Shown here: piece after piece, positions 1 to 6,817 of the stretch
How the letters are laid out: the number at the start of each line of letters is the position of its first letter
Position numbering within the stretch: the stretch's first letter is position 1
Notes under the pieces: generated by a model
The model's database searches: none
The model's input: the letters and a program-made list of their open reading frames with translations, nothing else
What the model was told of the DNA's origin: nothing
Program-made: the position numbers and the translations under genes
NCBI GenBank assembly: GCA_945873015.1
Contig: CAMCBY010000058.1
Coordinates: 1 to 12,615 of the forward strand
Direction of reading: 5' to 3'
Source of the DNA: Klebsiella pneumoniae
Lineage (GTDB): Bacteria > Pseudomonadota > Gammaproteobacteria > Ga0077536
Length of the DNA: 12,615 nt

Positions 1-956
1 GTCTGCATACCCATAACGATCGCGGTTGCGCGGTGGCGGCAGCCGAACTTGCGACCATGGCCGGCGCGCAGCGCGTGGAAGGCACTTTGCTCGGTAACGG
101 CGAGCGCACCGGCAATATGGACATCGTCACGATGGGCATGAATCTCTACAGCCAGGGTATCGATCCGAAGCTCGATTTCTCGCGCATGGAAGAAATCATC
201 CGCTGCGTGAAAGAAACCACCCAGTTGCCGGTGCATCCGCGTCATCCCTATGCCGGTGAGCTGGTGTTCACCGCCTTCTCGGGCAGCCATCAGGACGCGA
301 TCAAGAAGTGCCTCGCCAAGCGCGACGAAAGCCAGCCCTGGGAAGTGGCGTATCTGCCCATCGACCCGGCCGACCTCAGCCGCTCCTATCAGGAAGTCAT
401 CCGCATCAACAGCCAGTCGGGCAAGGGCGGCATCGCTTATGTGCTGGAGCAGAGCGAGGGCTATCAGTTGCCGCGCTGGTTGCAGATCGATTTCAGCGGC
501 GTGGTGCAGAAATACGCCGAGGACAGCGCCAGCGAAGTCGAGCCGCGCAAGATTGTCGAACTGTTCGAGCAGTACTACCTCGCGGCACCACAGCCCTATG
601 AACTGGTCGGCTATCAGGCGACGCGCGAAAACGGCGCGGACCGTCTGACCGCCACCATGCGCGACGCCGGCAAGCAGGCGACCTTGCAGGGCCATGCCAG
701 CGGTGTGGTCGGCGCCTTCGTCGATGCGCTCGAGCGTTACACCGGCAAAAAACTGGTGCTGGTCGAATACAACGAGCACACCTTGAGCAGCAGCGGCGGC
801 GCCGGCGCCGAAGCGGTGGCCTATGTGCAGTTGAATCTCGACGGGCAACGCCATTGCGGCGTGGGCCGCAGCAGTGACATCGTCGAAGCCTCGCTGCGCG
901 CGATCCTGGGCGCGGTCAATCAGCGTGCGCGGCTCGCGCCGGGTGTTGCCGCCTGA
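1..956 (+). CDS. leuA: 2-isopropylmalate synthase, C-terminal part (partial, 5' end outside window)
   Basis: This is the first committed enzyme of leucine biosynthesis. It condenses acetyl-CoA with 2-oxoisovalerate to give 2-isopropylmalate in the cytoplasm. The reading frame is open from base 3 to the TGA at 954-956, giving 317 visible residues. The family's long form is about 560 residues, so roughly 240 N-terminal residues lie upstream. The first visible residues, HTHNDRGCAVAAAE, are the end of the catalytic TIM barrel with the metal-binding HxH pair. GNGERTGNMD follows and is also family-typical. The C-terminal third (from about GYQATRENG to GRSSDIVEASLRAILGAVN) is the LeuA allosteric dimer domain that mediates leucine feedback inhibition; its GRSSDIVEAS segment is well conserved. 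ATG codons inside the window (for example at 57) are internal and not real starts. The gene stands alone on this side and is closed by a terminator-like hairpin. Family assignment is very secure. Confidence 0.96.
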   Translation, partial: LHTHNDRGCAVAAAELATMAGAQRVEGTLLGNGERTGNMDIVTMGMNLYSQGIDPKLDFSRMEEIIRCVKETTQLPVHPRHPYAGELVFTAFSGSHQDAIKKCLAKRDESQPWEVAYLPIDPADLSRSYQEVIRINSQSGKGGIAYVLEQSEGYQLPRWLQIDFSGVVQKYAEDSASEVEPRKIVELFEQYYLAAPQPYELVGYQATRENGADRLTATMRDAGKQATLQGHASGVVGAFVDALERYTGKKLVLVEYNEHTLSSSGGAGAEAVAYVQLNLDGQRHCGVGRSSDIVEASLRAILGAVNQRARLAPGVAA

Positions 957-980
957 GTCAGCGCATCCTTATGTGACGAT

Positions 981-1010
981 GACGGCGCCTGCGGGCGCCG
1001 TTGTTGTTTG
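981..1010 (+). terminator. Rho-independent terminator of leuA
   Basis: A GGCGCC-TGCG-GGCGCC core, extended by flanking C-G and A-T pairs (982-989 with 994-1001), forms an 8-bp GC-rich stem with a 4-base loop. It is followed directly by the T-rich run TTGTTGTTTG. It starts 24 bases after the leuA stop codon. The following gene's in-frame TTG at 1001 falls inside this structure, which argues against using that codon as a start. Confidence 0.75.
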
Positions 1011-1072
1011 CGGCTTTTGATTTGCCACGCCAGCACGCCCAGAATGCCGGCTCGCCTTACCTGCCAAAGACC

Positions 1073-3550
1073 ATGTCCAGTCCGGTTCTACCCATCGACG
1101 TCGTTCTACCCGAGTTACTCGCGAGTCTCGGCTCACACGCACGCTTGGTGCTGGAAGCGCCGCCGGGGGCGGGTAAGACCACCCGCGTACCGCTTGCACT
1201 GCTGAAGGCCGAGTGGTGTAGCGGCAAGATTCTCGTGCTCGAACCGAGGCGTATCGCAGCGCGCGCGGCGGCAGGTTATATGGCCGCTCAACTCGGTGAA
1301 GCGGTAGGCGAGACGGTCGGTTATCGAATTCGTTTCGAACGAAAAATCTCGGCGCGCACGCGCGTCGAAATCGTCACCGAAGGCATCCTGACGCGCATGC
1401 TGCAGGACGACCCACTGCTCGACGGCATCTCGGCCGTGGTATTCGACGAATTCCACGAACGCCATCTCGCGAGTGATTTGGGACTCGCGATGTGTCTTGA
1501 GGTGCAGGCCGGCGTGCGCCCCGAGCTGCGGCTGGTGGTGATGTCGGCAACCCTCGACGGTGAGCGCCTCGCGACTTACATGAACGCGCCGCGTATTACC
1601 TCCGACGGTCGCAGTTTCCCGGTCGAGGTCAGTTATCTGGCCTTGCAACCACGCGAAACACCGGAGCTGCAATTCAAGCGCGCGGTACGCCAGGCCTTGA
1701 ACGACACCGATGGCGATATCTTGTGTTTCCTGCCCGGCAAACAGGAGATTGAACGCAGCGCGCGGCTGTTGTCGGAGTTCGATGTGCCGGTAGAGATCCT
1801 GCACGGCGAACTCGGCATGGAAGAACAGGCACGCGTATTGCGCGGGGCGAACACCCGTCGCGTGGTGCTTGCAACCAATGTCGCCGAGTCGAGCGTGACT
1901 CTGCCTGGCGTGCGTGCCGTCATTGACAGCGGGCTCGCCCGTGAGCCGCGCTTTGATGCCATGAGCGGCATGAGCCGTTTGGAAACGGTCAGCATTGCGC
2001 AGTCCTCGGCGCGCCAGCGTGCCGGTCGCGCGGGCCGCGTCGCGCCCGGACACTGTTATCGGCTGTGGCCGCAATCTCAGCTTTTGGAAAACGCTACACG
2101 CCCTGAGATTCAATGCGTGGAGCTGTCGTCGCTGGCCCTCGAAGTGAAAGTGTGGGGGTCGACCGAGTTGCGCTTTCTCGATCCGCCACCGCCCGGTGCT
2201 TATGCCCAGGCGCACGATCTGTTGCGCGCGCTCGATGCCCTGGACGCAGAGGATCGCGTCACACCGCACGGCGCGGCGCTGCTCGGTCTCGGCGCTCATC
2301 CGCGGCTCGCCAATGCCATGCTGCATGCACCAACAGCGTGGCGCGGACTCGCTTGCGACATGGCGGCGGTACTCGAAGGTCGCGATCCCTTGTTGGGTGA
2401 TGCACGACGCAATGACGACCTGCGTGTGCGCCTCGCAGCCCTGCATACACAACGCAGTGGGCGCGGCGCCGGCGCGGATCTCCATCGCGGTGCCTTGGCC
2501 GCGATTGCTCAGGCGGCGCGACACTGGCGTCAGCGTTTAAAAATCGCCGAGCGGGATGAGACTGCGTCCGACCTGCACGCGGTTGGCGATCTGCTGGCAC
2601 TCGCCTACCCCGATCGTATCGCACGCCAGGACGACAACAACCCACGTCGCTATGTGCTTGCCAACGGACGCGGTGCGCAATTGGCACCGCTGTCGACCTT
2701 GGTCGGCGAACCCTGGCTCGCGATTGCAGAGTTGCGTTTTGATGCGCGTGACAGCCTCGTGCAGCGCGCCGCGCCCTGCTCGCTTGCGTTCCTGCACAAG
2801 AATTTTGCCAGCCACTTCCAGCGCGATCACAAACGCATGTTCAATGCCGCCACGCGTGCCGTGGAAGAACATGAGGAACAGCGCTTCGCGGCCATCGTCA
2901 TCGAGCGGCGCAGCCGGCCGGTGGTGCGCGACGCCGCGACCGCCGCGCTGCTCGCGAGCGGCGTGGCAGCGTTGGGAATCGATTGTCTGCCGTGGAGCGA
3001 TTCCTTGCGGGAATGGCAGGCACGGGTGGTGAATCTGCGCACCTGGTGCCCCGATCTCAATCTGCCCGATGTTGCCGATGCCGCGCTGGCTGTGCAGGTC
3101 GATGACTGGCTGACACCGCTTTTTGATGGCAAGGCGCGGCTTGCGGACCTCGGCAGCGGCGAACTCGCCAACGCGCTCCATCAGCGGCTCGACTACACAC
3201 AGCGTCGTGCACTCGACGAACACGCGCCCGAAACGCTGACCGTGCCGAGCGGTATGCAGCGCAAGCTGGTGTATGCGGTCGGCGAGCCGCCGGTGCTGGC
3301 AGTAAAACTGCAGGAGATGTTCGGCCTGGCCGAGACCCCGCGCATCGCGCGCGGCCGCGTAGCGGTGTTGCTGCACCTGTTGTCACCCCGCCAGACGCCG
3401 CTGCAGGTGACGCAGGATCTCAAGGGTTTCTGGGAGCGCACCTATCCGCAAGTGAAGAAAGAGATGAAGGGCCGCTACCCCAAACATCCGTGGCCGGACG
3501 ACCCCTGGACCGCGACCGCCACCCATCGCGCCAAACCGCGCGGTACATAG
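1073..3550 (+). CDS. hrpB: ATP-dependent RNA helicase HrpB (DEAH-box, SF2)
   Basis: The gene encodes an 825-residue superfamily 2 DExH helicase of the HrpB family, cytoplasmic and presumed to act on RNA. The visible motifs are Walker A GAGKTT (about 32-37), motif II DEFHER (125-130), motif III SAT (158-160) and motif VI QRAGRAGR (315-322). The HrpB-specific C-terminal domain ends in the highly characteristic KGRYPKHPWPDDP. The length matches the family (about 810-840 residues). I chose ATG 1073 because the protein then begins with a short lead (MSSPVLPIDVVLPELL) just ahead of the nucleotide-binding core. The longer in-frame version from TTG 1001 would start inside the leuA terminator. No strong Shine-Dalgarno is visible before 1073. 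The precise physiological RNA target of HrpB in most bacteria is unknown. The gene is monocistronic here and is followed by a repeat element. Confidence 0.95.
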   Translation: MSSPVLPIDVVLPELLASLGSHARLVLEAPPGAGKTTRVPLALLKAEWCSGKILVLEPRRIAARAAAGYMAAQLGEAVGETVGYRIRFERKISARTRVEIVTEGILTRMLQDDPLLDGISAVVFDEFHERHLASDLGLAMCLEVQAGVRPELRLVVMSATLDGERLATYMNAPRITSDGRSFPVEVSYLALQPRETPELQFKRAVRQALNDTDGDILCFLPGKQEIERSARLLSEFDVPVEILHGELGMEEQARVLRGANTRRVVLATNVAESSVTLPGVRAVIDSGLAREPRFDAMSGMSRLETVSIAQSSARQRAGRAGRVAPGHCYRLWPQSQLLENATRPEIQCVELSSLALEVKVWGSTELRFLDPPPPGAYAQAHDLLRALDALDAEDRVTPHGAALLGLGAHPRLANAMLHAPTAWRGLACDMAAVLEGRDPLLGDARRNDDLRVRLAALHTQRSGRGAGADLHRGALAAIAQAARHWRQRLKIAERDETASDLHAVGDLLALAYPDRIARQDDNNPRRYVLANGRGAQLAPLSTLVGEPWLAIAELRFDARDSLVQRAAPCSLAFLHKNFASHFQRDHKRMFNAATRAVEEHEEQRFAAIVIERRSRPVVRDAATAALLASGVAALGIDCLPWSDSLREWQARVVNLRTWCPDLNLPDVADAALAVQVDDWLTPLFDGKARLADLGSGELANALHQRLDYTQRRALDEHAPETLTVPSGMQRKLVYAVGEPPVLAVKLQEMFGLAETPRIARGRVAVLLHLLSPRQTPLQVTQDLKGFWERTYPQVKKEMKGRYPKHPWPDDPWTATATHRAKPRGT

Positions 3551-3570
3551 CGAAAATACCCGCCCCTTGC

Positions 3571-3650
3571 AGGTGCGAATTTATTCGCACATTCATGGCC
3601 GCTGCGGGCCAGCGAGCCGCGCCATTCAATGTGCGAATAAATTCGCACCT
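3571..3650. repeat. REPIN-like nested inverted repeat, family 1 (GTGCGAA...TTCGCAC)
   Basis: Two 23-bp arms, 3571-3593 and 3628-3650, are perfect reverse complements and are separated by a 34-bp spacer. Each arm is itself a hairpin: GTGCGAATTTATTCGCAC folds as a 7-bp stem with a TTTA loop. The spacer is GC-rich and also partly self-complementary. Two inverted REP units within about 80 bp is the architecture of REPIN/BIME elements, which are mobilised in trans by RAYT (TnpA-REP) transposases. No such transposase is in this window. The element sits 20 bp after the hrpB stop codon and may stabilise or end that transcript. Calling it a REPIN is inference from architecture; the inverted repeat itself is directly visible. 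Confidence 0.8.
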
Positions 3651-3757
3651 ACGGGCGCCATAACCCATGCGCGACGTCCGCCCCTCGCGTATGCTCCGCC
3701 CAGTCTCGGGGCCTCGTCTTCCAGGAGCGCCCTAACCAACGCCACACGCTTTTTGAA

Positions 3758-3763
3758 AAGGAG
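3758..3763 (+). promoter_or_regulatory. Strong Shine-Dalgarno (AAGGAG) of the nitroreductase gene
   Basis: AAGGAG lies 5 bases before ATG 3769 and supports that start. Confidence 0.8.
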
Positions 3764-3768
3764 CCTCC

Positions 3769-4431
3769 ATGGATCTCAAGACCGTCGATCATCTGCTGAC
3801 CACCACCCGTTCGGTGCGTAAACGTCTCGATTTTGCACGGCCGGTCGGCCGCGACGTCATCACCGAATGCATCGGTCTCGCCTTGCAGGCGCCGACCGGC
3901 GGCAACTCCCAGGGTTGGTCGTTTATGGTGGTGACCGACGAAACAAAGCGTAAAGCCGTATCTGATCTGTACAAAAAGGCTTTCAAACTTTATAGCAGCG
4001 ATCCGAGCATGCGTTCGCGTTATGACGGCGACAGCGACGATTTACGCGCCAAACAATTAGACCGCGTGTTGAGTTCGGCAGATTATCTCGCCGACAACAT
4101 GCACAAGGCGCCGGCGCTCGTGATCGCCTGCATCGAAGGACGTGTGGAGAAGGCCAGCGTGGTGGAACAGGCCGGCGTATACGGCTCCATCCTGCCGGCC
4201 GCCTGGTCGTTCATGCTGGCGCTGCGTTCGCGCGGTCTTGGCACCGCCTGGACCACGCTGCACCTCATGTATGAACAGGAAGTCGCGAAAATCCTCGGCA
4301 TTCCCGACACCATCACCCAGGCCGCGCTGTTCCCTGTCGCGTATTACACCGGCGACGATTTTAAAGCGGCCAAACGTCTGCCGACCGAACGCTTTGTGCA
4401 TTGGGATAGCTGGGGCTCTCAGCAGAGCTGA
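3769..4431 (+). CDS. Nitroreductase-family FMN-dependent oxidoreductase
   Basis: This 220-residue protein belongs to the nitroreductase family of homodimeric, FMN-binding, NAD(P)H-dependent oxidoreductases. The FMN-phosphate-binding signature RSVRKR is at residues 14-19. The flavin-contacting APTGGNSQGW segment is at 41-50. The glycine-rich C-terminal segment SRGLGTAWTTLH is near 158-169. The length is typical. The start is supported by AAGGAG 5 bases upstream. The gene is convergent with the LysR gene and separated from it by only 9 bp. Family members reduce nitroaromatics, quinones, enones or halogenated aromatics, and nothing visible fixes the substrate here. Whether the nearby LysR protein controls it is unknown. 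The GC-rich upstream region shows no clear sigma-70 promoter by eye. Confidence 0.9.
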   Translation: MDLKTVDHLLTTTRSVRKRLDFARPVGRDVITECIGLALQAPTGGNSQGWSFMVVTDETKRKAVSDLYKKAFKLYSSDPSMRSRYDGDSDDLRAKQLDRVLSSADYLADNMHKAPALVIACIEGRVEKASVVEQAGVYGSILPAAWSFMLALRSRGLGTAWTTLHLMYEQEVAKILGIPDTITQAALFPVAYYTGDDFKAAKRLPTERFVHWDSWGSQQS

Positions 4432-4440
4432 GTTCAGCCG

Positions 4441-5370
4441 TCACTGGTCAGGGCGCTGATGCGCCTTGGCCAGTGCAATGAAGTTGGTCATGGTCGGGCC
4501 GGGTCCGGCCGACCACACCAGACTGGTCTCACATACCGGCAGCCGCACGCGCCGCCTTGCGCGCGGCGCATCAACCTCGCGATATACCACCCCCGGGCGC
4601 TGAAATTGCCGCACACTCGCCGGCACCCACGCGACCCCGAGCCCGGCCGACACCAGGTTGACGATGGTCTGCATCTGCACTGCCTCCTGGGCGAGTTGCG
4701 GGGTGTGACCGGCGGCGTGATAGAGCGCAAAGATGGCATCGTGCAGCGAGGGTGCGATGCGGCGCGGGAAGATCACCAGCGGCTCACCCAGCAACTCGGC
4801 GAGTTCCAACCGCTCGCTGTGCGCCAGGCGATGGTTTTCGGCTAAGGCCACCAGCAACGGTTCGCGATCCACCACCAGACATTCCAGCCCGGGCGGCGCC
4901 ATGCCGGGGGAATGCAGCAGCAAACCCCCCTCCAGTTCACCGCGCGCGAGCGCTTCCACCTGCACATCACCGGTAGCCTCGCGTAATTCCAGATGCACAG
5001 CGGGGTACCGTTCGCGAAATGCACGCACCCACGCGGGCAACAGCGTAAAGCCGATGGTGGAGACAAAGGCCAGTCGCAAATGGCCCGACTCCCCTGCGGC
5101 AGCAATGCGCGCGACGCTGGCGAGACGTGCGGCGCGACTCAGCAGTTCGAGCACTTCCGGCAACAGCGCGGCACCGGCAGGCGTCAGTTCGACACGGCGT
5201 TTGGTGCGCTCAAACACCCGCACACCGAGGTGCCGTTCCAACAAGGCTATCGCCTGGGTGAGTGGCGGCTGGGTCATGTGCAGGCGCCGCGCGGCGCGAC
5301 CGAAGTGCAGCTCTTCGGCGACCGCCACAAACTGGCGCCACAGGCGCAGATCGATATTGGGTCCTTTCAT
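4441..5370 (-). CDS. LysR-family transcriptional regulator
   Basis: This is a 309-residue LTTR. The N-terminal winged helix-turn-helix is clear (LHFGRAARRLHMTQPPLTQA, about residues 21-40, followed by LLERHLGVRVFERTKRRVELTPAG). A two-lobed periplasmic-binding-like co-inducer domain follows from about residue 90 (SGHLRLAFVSTIGFTLLPAWV). The LHFGRAARRLHMTQPPLTQ wording is typical of the branch that includes aromatic-catabolism regulators such as BenM/CatM, but the effector cannot be inferred. The start ATG (5368-5370) gives the normal LTTR N-terminus, although no Shine-Dalgarno is obvious. The gene is divergent from a three-gene operon with 106 bp between starts, the standard LTTR layout. Autoregulation and activation of that operon are therefore likely, by inference. 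Its 3' end overlaps a hairpin serving the opposing strand. Confidence 0.93.
   Translation of the reverse strand: MKGPNIDLRLWRQFVAVAEELHFGRAARRLHMTQPPLTQAIALLERHLGVRVFERTKRRVELTPAGAALLPEVLELLSRAARLASVARIAAAGESGHLRLAFVSTIGFTLLPAWVRAFRERYPAVHLELREATGDVQVEALARGELEGGLLLHSPGMAPPGLECLVVDREPLLVALAENHRLAHSERLELAELLGEPLVIFPRRIAPSLHDAIFALYHAAGHTPQLAQEAVQMQTIVNLVSAGLGVAWVPASVRQFQRPGVVYREVDAPRARRRVRLPVCETSLVWSAGPGPTMTNFIALAKAHQRPDQ
4442..4475 (+). terminator. Hairpin terminator candidate for the nitroreductase transcript, inside the lysR 3' end
   Basis: Arms 4442-4456 and 4461-4475 form a 15-bp stem with a TGAT loop. In the plus-strand RNA all 15 positions pair, including one U-G and one G-U wobble. In the minus-strand RNA the same two positions become A-C mismatches. 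The stem begins 10 bases after the nitroreductase stop codon. No U-tract follows, so it could act as a Rho-linked 3' end or as RNA protection rather than a classical intrinsic terminator. Confidence 0.45.
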
Positions 5371-5381
5371 AGGCAGGGAGA

Positions 5382-5401
5382 ATTAATGGCGGCTGATTAA
5401 T
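5382..5401. promoter_or_regulatory. Candidate LysR operator dyad
   Basis: ATTAATGGCGGCTGATTAAT is an inverted repeat, ATTAAT-N8-ATTAAT, in an otherwise GC-rich region. It lies 12 bp upstream of the lysR start codon and 76 bp upstream of the first gene of the divergent operon. That suits autorepression together with activation of the operon. A smaller dyad, GGAT-N5-ATCC (5407-5419), lies next to it. Function is inferred from position and symmetry. Confidence 0.4.
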
Positions 5402-5476
5402 ATATTGGATCGAGTATCCGGGTCGGTCCATAGTTTCGCCATCGCGCTACCGCGCGCGGCGAAATACAAGGCCGTC

Positions 5477-5851
5477 ATGAACAGCGATACGCAGGACATC
5501 ACCGATACCATTCACACCTATCTCGACGGCTTCTATGAAGGCGACGTCGACAAGCTCGCGGCGGTCTTTCATCCGAGCTGTGCGCTCACCCAAAGCGCCG
5601 ATGGTTGGCTTGAGATCATCACGCGCGACAAGTGGCTGGAGATGACCCGTCAGCGCCCCTCGCCCGCGGCGCTGGGCTTGCCGCGAACCGACCAGATTCT
5701 CACTGTCGATGTGTTGGGGCCGAGCACCGCCCACGTCAAACTGAAATGCGCCATCCCGCCGCGCTACTTCACCGACTTGTTATCCCTGCTCAAGGTCGAG
5801 GGCCGCTGGCAGGTGGTGCAGAAGGTGTTCCAGACCGCGAGCGCGCCATGA
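5477..5851 (+). CDS. NTF2/SnoaL-like protein (putative lumazine-binding type)
   Basis: This 124-residue protein has the cone-shaped alpha+beta barrel pattern of the NTF2-like superfamily, resembling the putative lumazine-binding (Lumazine_bd_2) branch. The N-terminal helix ITDTIHTYLDGFYEGDVDKLAAVFHPSCAL is the typical helix-turn-helix-strand entry. ITRDKWLEMTRQRPSP follows, and the C-terminal LLSLLKVEGRWQVVQKVFQ gives the closing strands. ATG 5477 has AAGG five bases upstream and matches the family N-terminus. A longer TTG start at 5405 would add 24 residues of poor character and cross the promoter region. This is the first gene of the cluster divergent from lysR, and its TGA overlaps the ATG at 5848 (ATGA). 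The fold is used both by enzymes (cyclases, isomerases) and by non-catalytic binding proteins, so the role here is unknown. Confidence 0.82.
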   Translation: MNSDTQDITDTIHTYLDGFYEGDVDKLAAVFHPSCALTQSADGWLEIITRDKWLEMTRQRPSPAALGLPRTDQILTVDVLGPSTAHVKLKCAIPPRYFTDLLSLLKVEGRWQVVQKVFQTASAP

Positions 5852-5904
5852 ACACCCTCACACAAGACACCGTTCATTGTTGTAAACCGGCCGAGGAGCC
5901 CGCC

Positions 5905-6186
5905 ATGTCCCATGTATTGATCATCCACGCAGTGGCCGCCTATCCCGCCTGGAAGACGGTGTTTGATGGTGCCGCCGCCATGCGCAAAGAGGCAGGTGAG
6001 CTGAGCTATCAGCTTCTGCGCCGCGATACCGATGCCAATCACATCGTGCACTTCTCACGCTGGAGCAGCCTCGACAATGCGCGACGCTTCTTCGAATCGC
6101 CGGAATTGGTCGAGATCCGCCGTCAGGCCGGCGTCAAAGCACCGGAGTTCATCTACCTGACGAATATCGAACAAGGTGTGTTGTAA
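5905..6186 (+). CDS. Antibiotic-biosynthesis-monooxygenase-like (ABM, dimeric alpha-beta barrel) protein
   Basis: This 93-residue protein begins MSHVLIIHAVAAYPAWKTVF. Its pattern is that of single-domain ABM-like ferredoxin-fold proteins, which dimerise into an alpha-beta barrel: a first strand, an AYPAWK helix, a central SYQLLRRDTDANHIVHFSRW strand pair, a SLDNARRFFES helix and a final FIYLTNIE strand. Some relatives are cofactor-free oxygenases of aromatic or quinone substrates; others have no known activity. I chose ATG 5905 because GAGGAG (5893-5898) sits 6 bases upstream and the domain starts there. An in-frame ATG at 5848 overlaps the previous gene's stop (ATGA) and would add 19 residues containing a CC pair, but it lacks a Shine-Dalgarno. 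This is the second gene of the cluster, and translation is probably coupled to its neighbour. Confidence 0.8.
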   Translation: MSHVLIIHAVAAYPAWKTVFDGAAAMRKEAGELSYQLLRRDTDANHIVHFSRWSSLDNARRFFESPELVEIRRQAGVKAPEFIYLTNIEQGVL

Positions 6187-6214
6187 AGTGCGCCGGCTGC
6201 ACGCGAAAAGCCCA

Positions 6215-6220
6215 CAGGAG
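6215..6220 (+). promoter_or_regulatory. Shine-Dalgarno (CAGGAG) of the cupin gene
   Basis: CAGGAG lies 8 bases before ATG 6229 and fixes the start. Confidence 0.7.
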
Positions 6221-6228
6221 TCGTCGCC

Positions 6229-6708
6229 ATGAGCAAACCCGCCGTCCCCGTTGCGATGCTCGCCATCGAAGCCGCGCCGCGCATCACGCCGTCGAATTAT
6301 CCCGAGCCGTTCGCCTCGCGCATGAAGGGCCGGGAGAAACGTGCGCTCGGCGATGTGTTCGCTCTCACGAACTTTGGCGTCAACTACACGGTGCTGTCAG
6401 CAGGCGCGGTGTCGTCCATCCGTCATGCCCACAGTCGCCAGGATGAATTCATTTACGTCCTGCAAGGTCACCCGACCCTCATCACCGACGCCGGCGAGAC
6501 GGAACTCGCGCCCGGTATGTGCGCGGGTTTCCAGGCCGGCACAGGCGATGCGCACATGCTGGTCAATCGTAGTGGCGACGAGGTGCACTATCTCGAAGTG
6601 GGGGATCGCTCCGCTGACGATGTGGGGAGCTATCCCGATGATGATCTCAAGGCTTTACGGGTGGATGGCAAGTGGCGCTTTACGCGTAAGGATGGCACGC
6701 CGTATTGA
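6229..6708 (+). CDS. Cupin-domain protein
   Basis: This 159-residue single-domain cupin carries motif 1 as RHAHSRQDEFIYVLQG (about residues 65-80), with the HxH...E metal ligands, and motif 2 as ELAPGMCAGFQAGTGDAHML (about 92-111), with the PxG and late His. A metal-dependent beta barrel is therefore likely. The N-terminal extension (VAMLAIEAAPRITPSNYPEPFASRMKGREKRALGD) and the C-terminal tail (SYPDDDLKALRVDGKWRFTRKDGTPY) are typical of a widespread group of uncharacterised bacterial cupins that resemble cupin-type sugar- or polyketide-modifying proteins. The gene lies 42 bp after the ABM-like gene on the same strand with its own good Shine-Dalgarno, so it is probably the last gene of the LysR-linked operon. 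Dioxygenase, isomerase or simple binding roles are all possible. Confidence 0.87.
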   Translation: MSKPAVPVAMLAIEAAPRITPSNYPEPFASRMKGREKRALGDVFALTNFGVNYTVLSAGAVSSIRHAHSRQDEFIYVLQGHPTLITDAGETELAPGMCAGFQAGTGDAHMLVNRSGDEVHYLEVGDRSADDVGSYPDDDLKALRVDGKWRFTRKDGTPY

Positions 6709-6724
6709 TGGATGGCTTCCAAAT

Positions 6725-6800
6725 GAATGTCAGACTGAAGTCTGAACCACACCAGCAGATGCTCTGCCACCATTGTGGGTCAGACTTCAGTCTGACATTC
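6725..6800. repeat. REPIN-like nested inverted repeat, family 2 (TCAGACT...AGTCTGA); likely shared 3' end of convergent genes
   Basis: Two 21-bp arms, 6725-6745 and 6780-6800, are perfect reverse complements around a 34-bp spacer. Pairing extends inward by a CCACA/TGTGG match after one mismatch. Each arm is itself palindromic: TCAGACTTCAGTCTGA has a 7-bp stem with a 2-base loop. The sequence is unrelated to the element at 3571-3650, but the nested layout is the same. It lies between the convergent cupin and amidohydrolase genes, where it could end or protect both transcripts. REPIN membership is inferred from architecture. Confidence 0.8.
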
Positions 6801-6817
6801 GACAACGCTCCTGAACC

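Noticed and set aside
1001..1072. TTG start extending hrpB by 24 codons
   Set aside because: It begins inside the leuA terminator and adds residues unlike the family N-terminus.
1133..2524. 463-codon minus-strand open frame antisense to hrpB
   Set aside because: It lies wholly within hrpB, whose helicase motifs are unmistakable. Its translation has no recognisable domain, and long antisense frames are common in GC-rich genes.
2537..3376. 279-codon minus-strand open frame antisense to the 3' part of hrpB
   Set aside because: It is a shadow of hrpB with no domain signature.
3567..3821. 84-codon plus-strand frame running through the first repeat into the nitroreductase gene
   Set aside because: It overlaps the repeat and the nitroreductase start in another frame and shows no protein-like features.
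4733..5386. 217-codon plus-strand frame over lysR
   Set aside because: The translation is low-complexity and rich in Ser, Arg and Ala, typical of a shadow frame. lysR on the other strand has a clear winged HTH.
5405..5476. TTG start extending the NTF2-like gene by 24 codons
   Set aside because: It crosses the likely promoter/operator region and is not needed for the fold; ATG 5477 has an upstream AAGG.
3571..6800. The two repeat elements as ends of one composite mobile element carrying nitroreductase, lysR and the trio
   Set aside because: The two elements have unrelated sequences, there is no transposase between them and no target duplication is visible.
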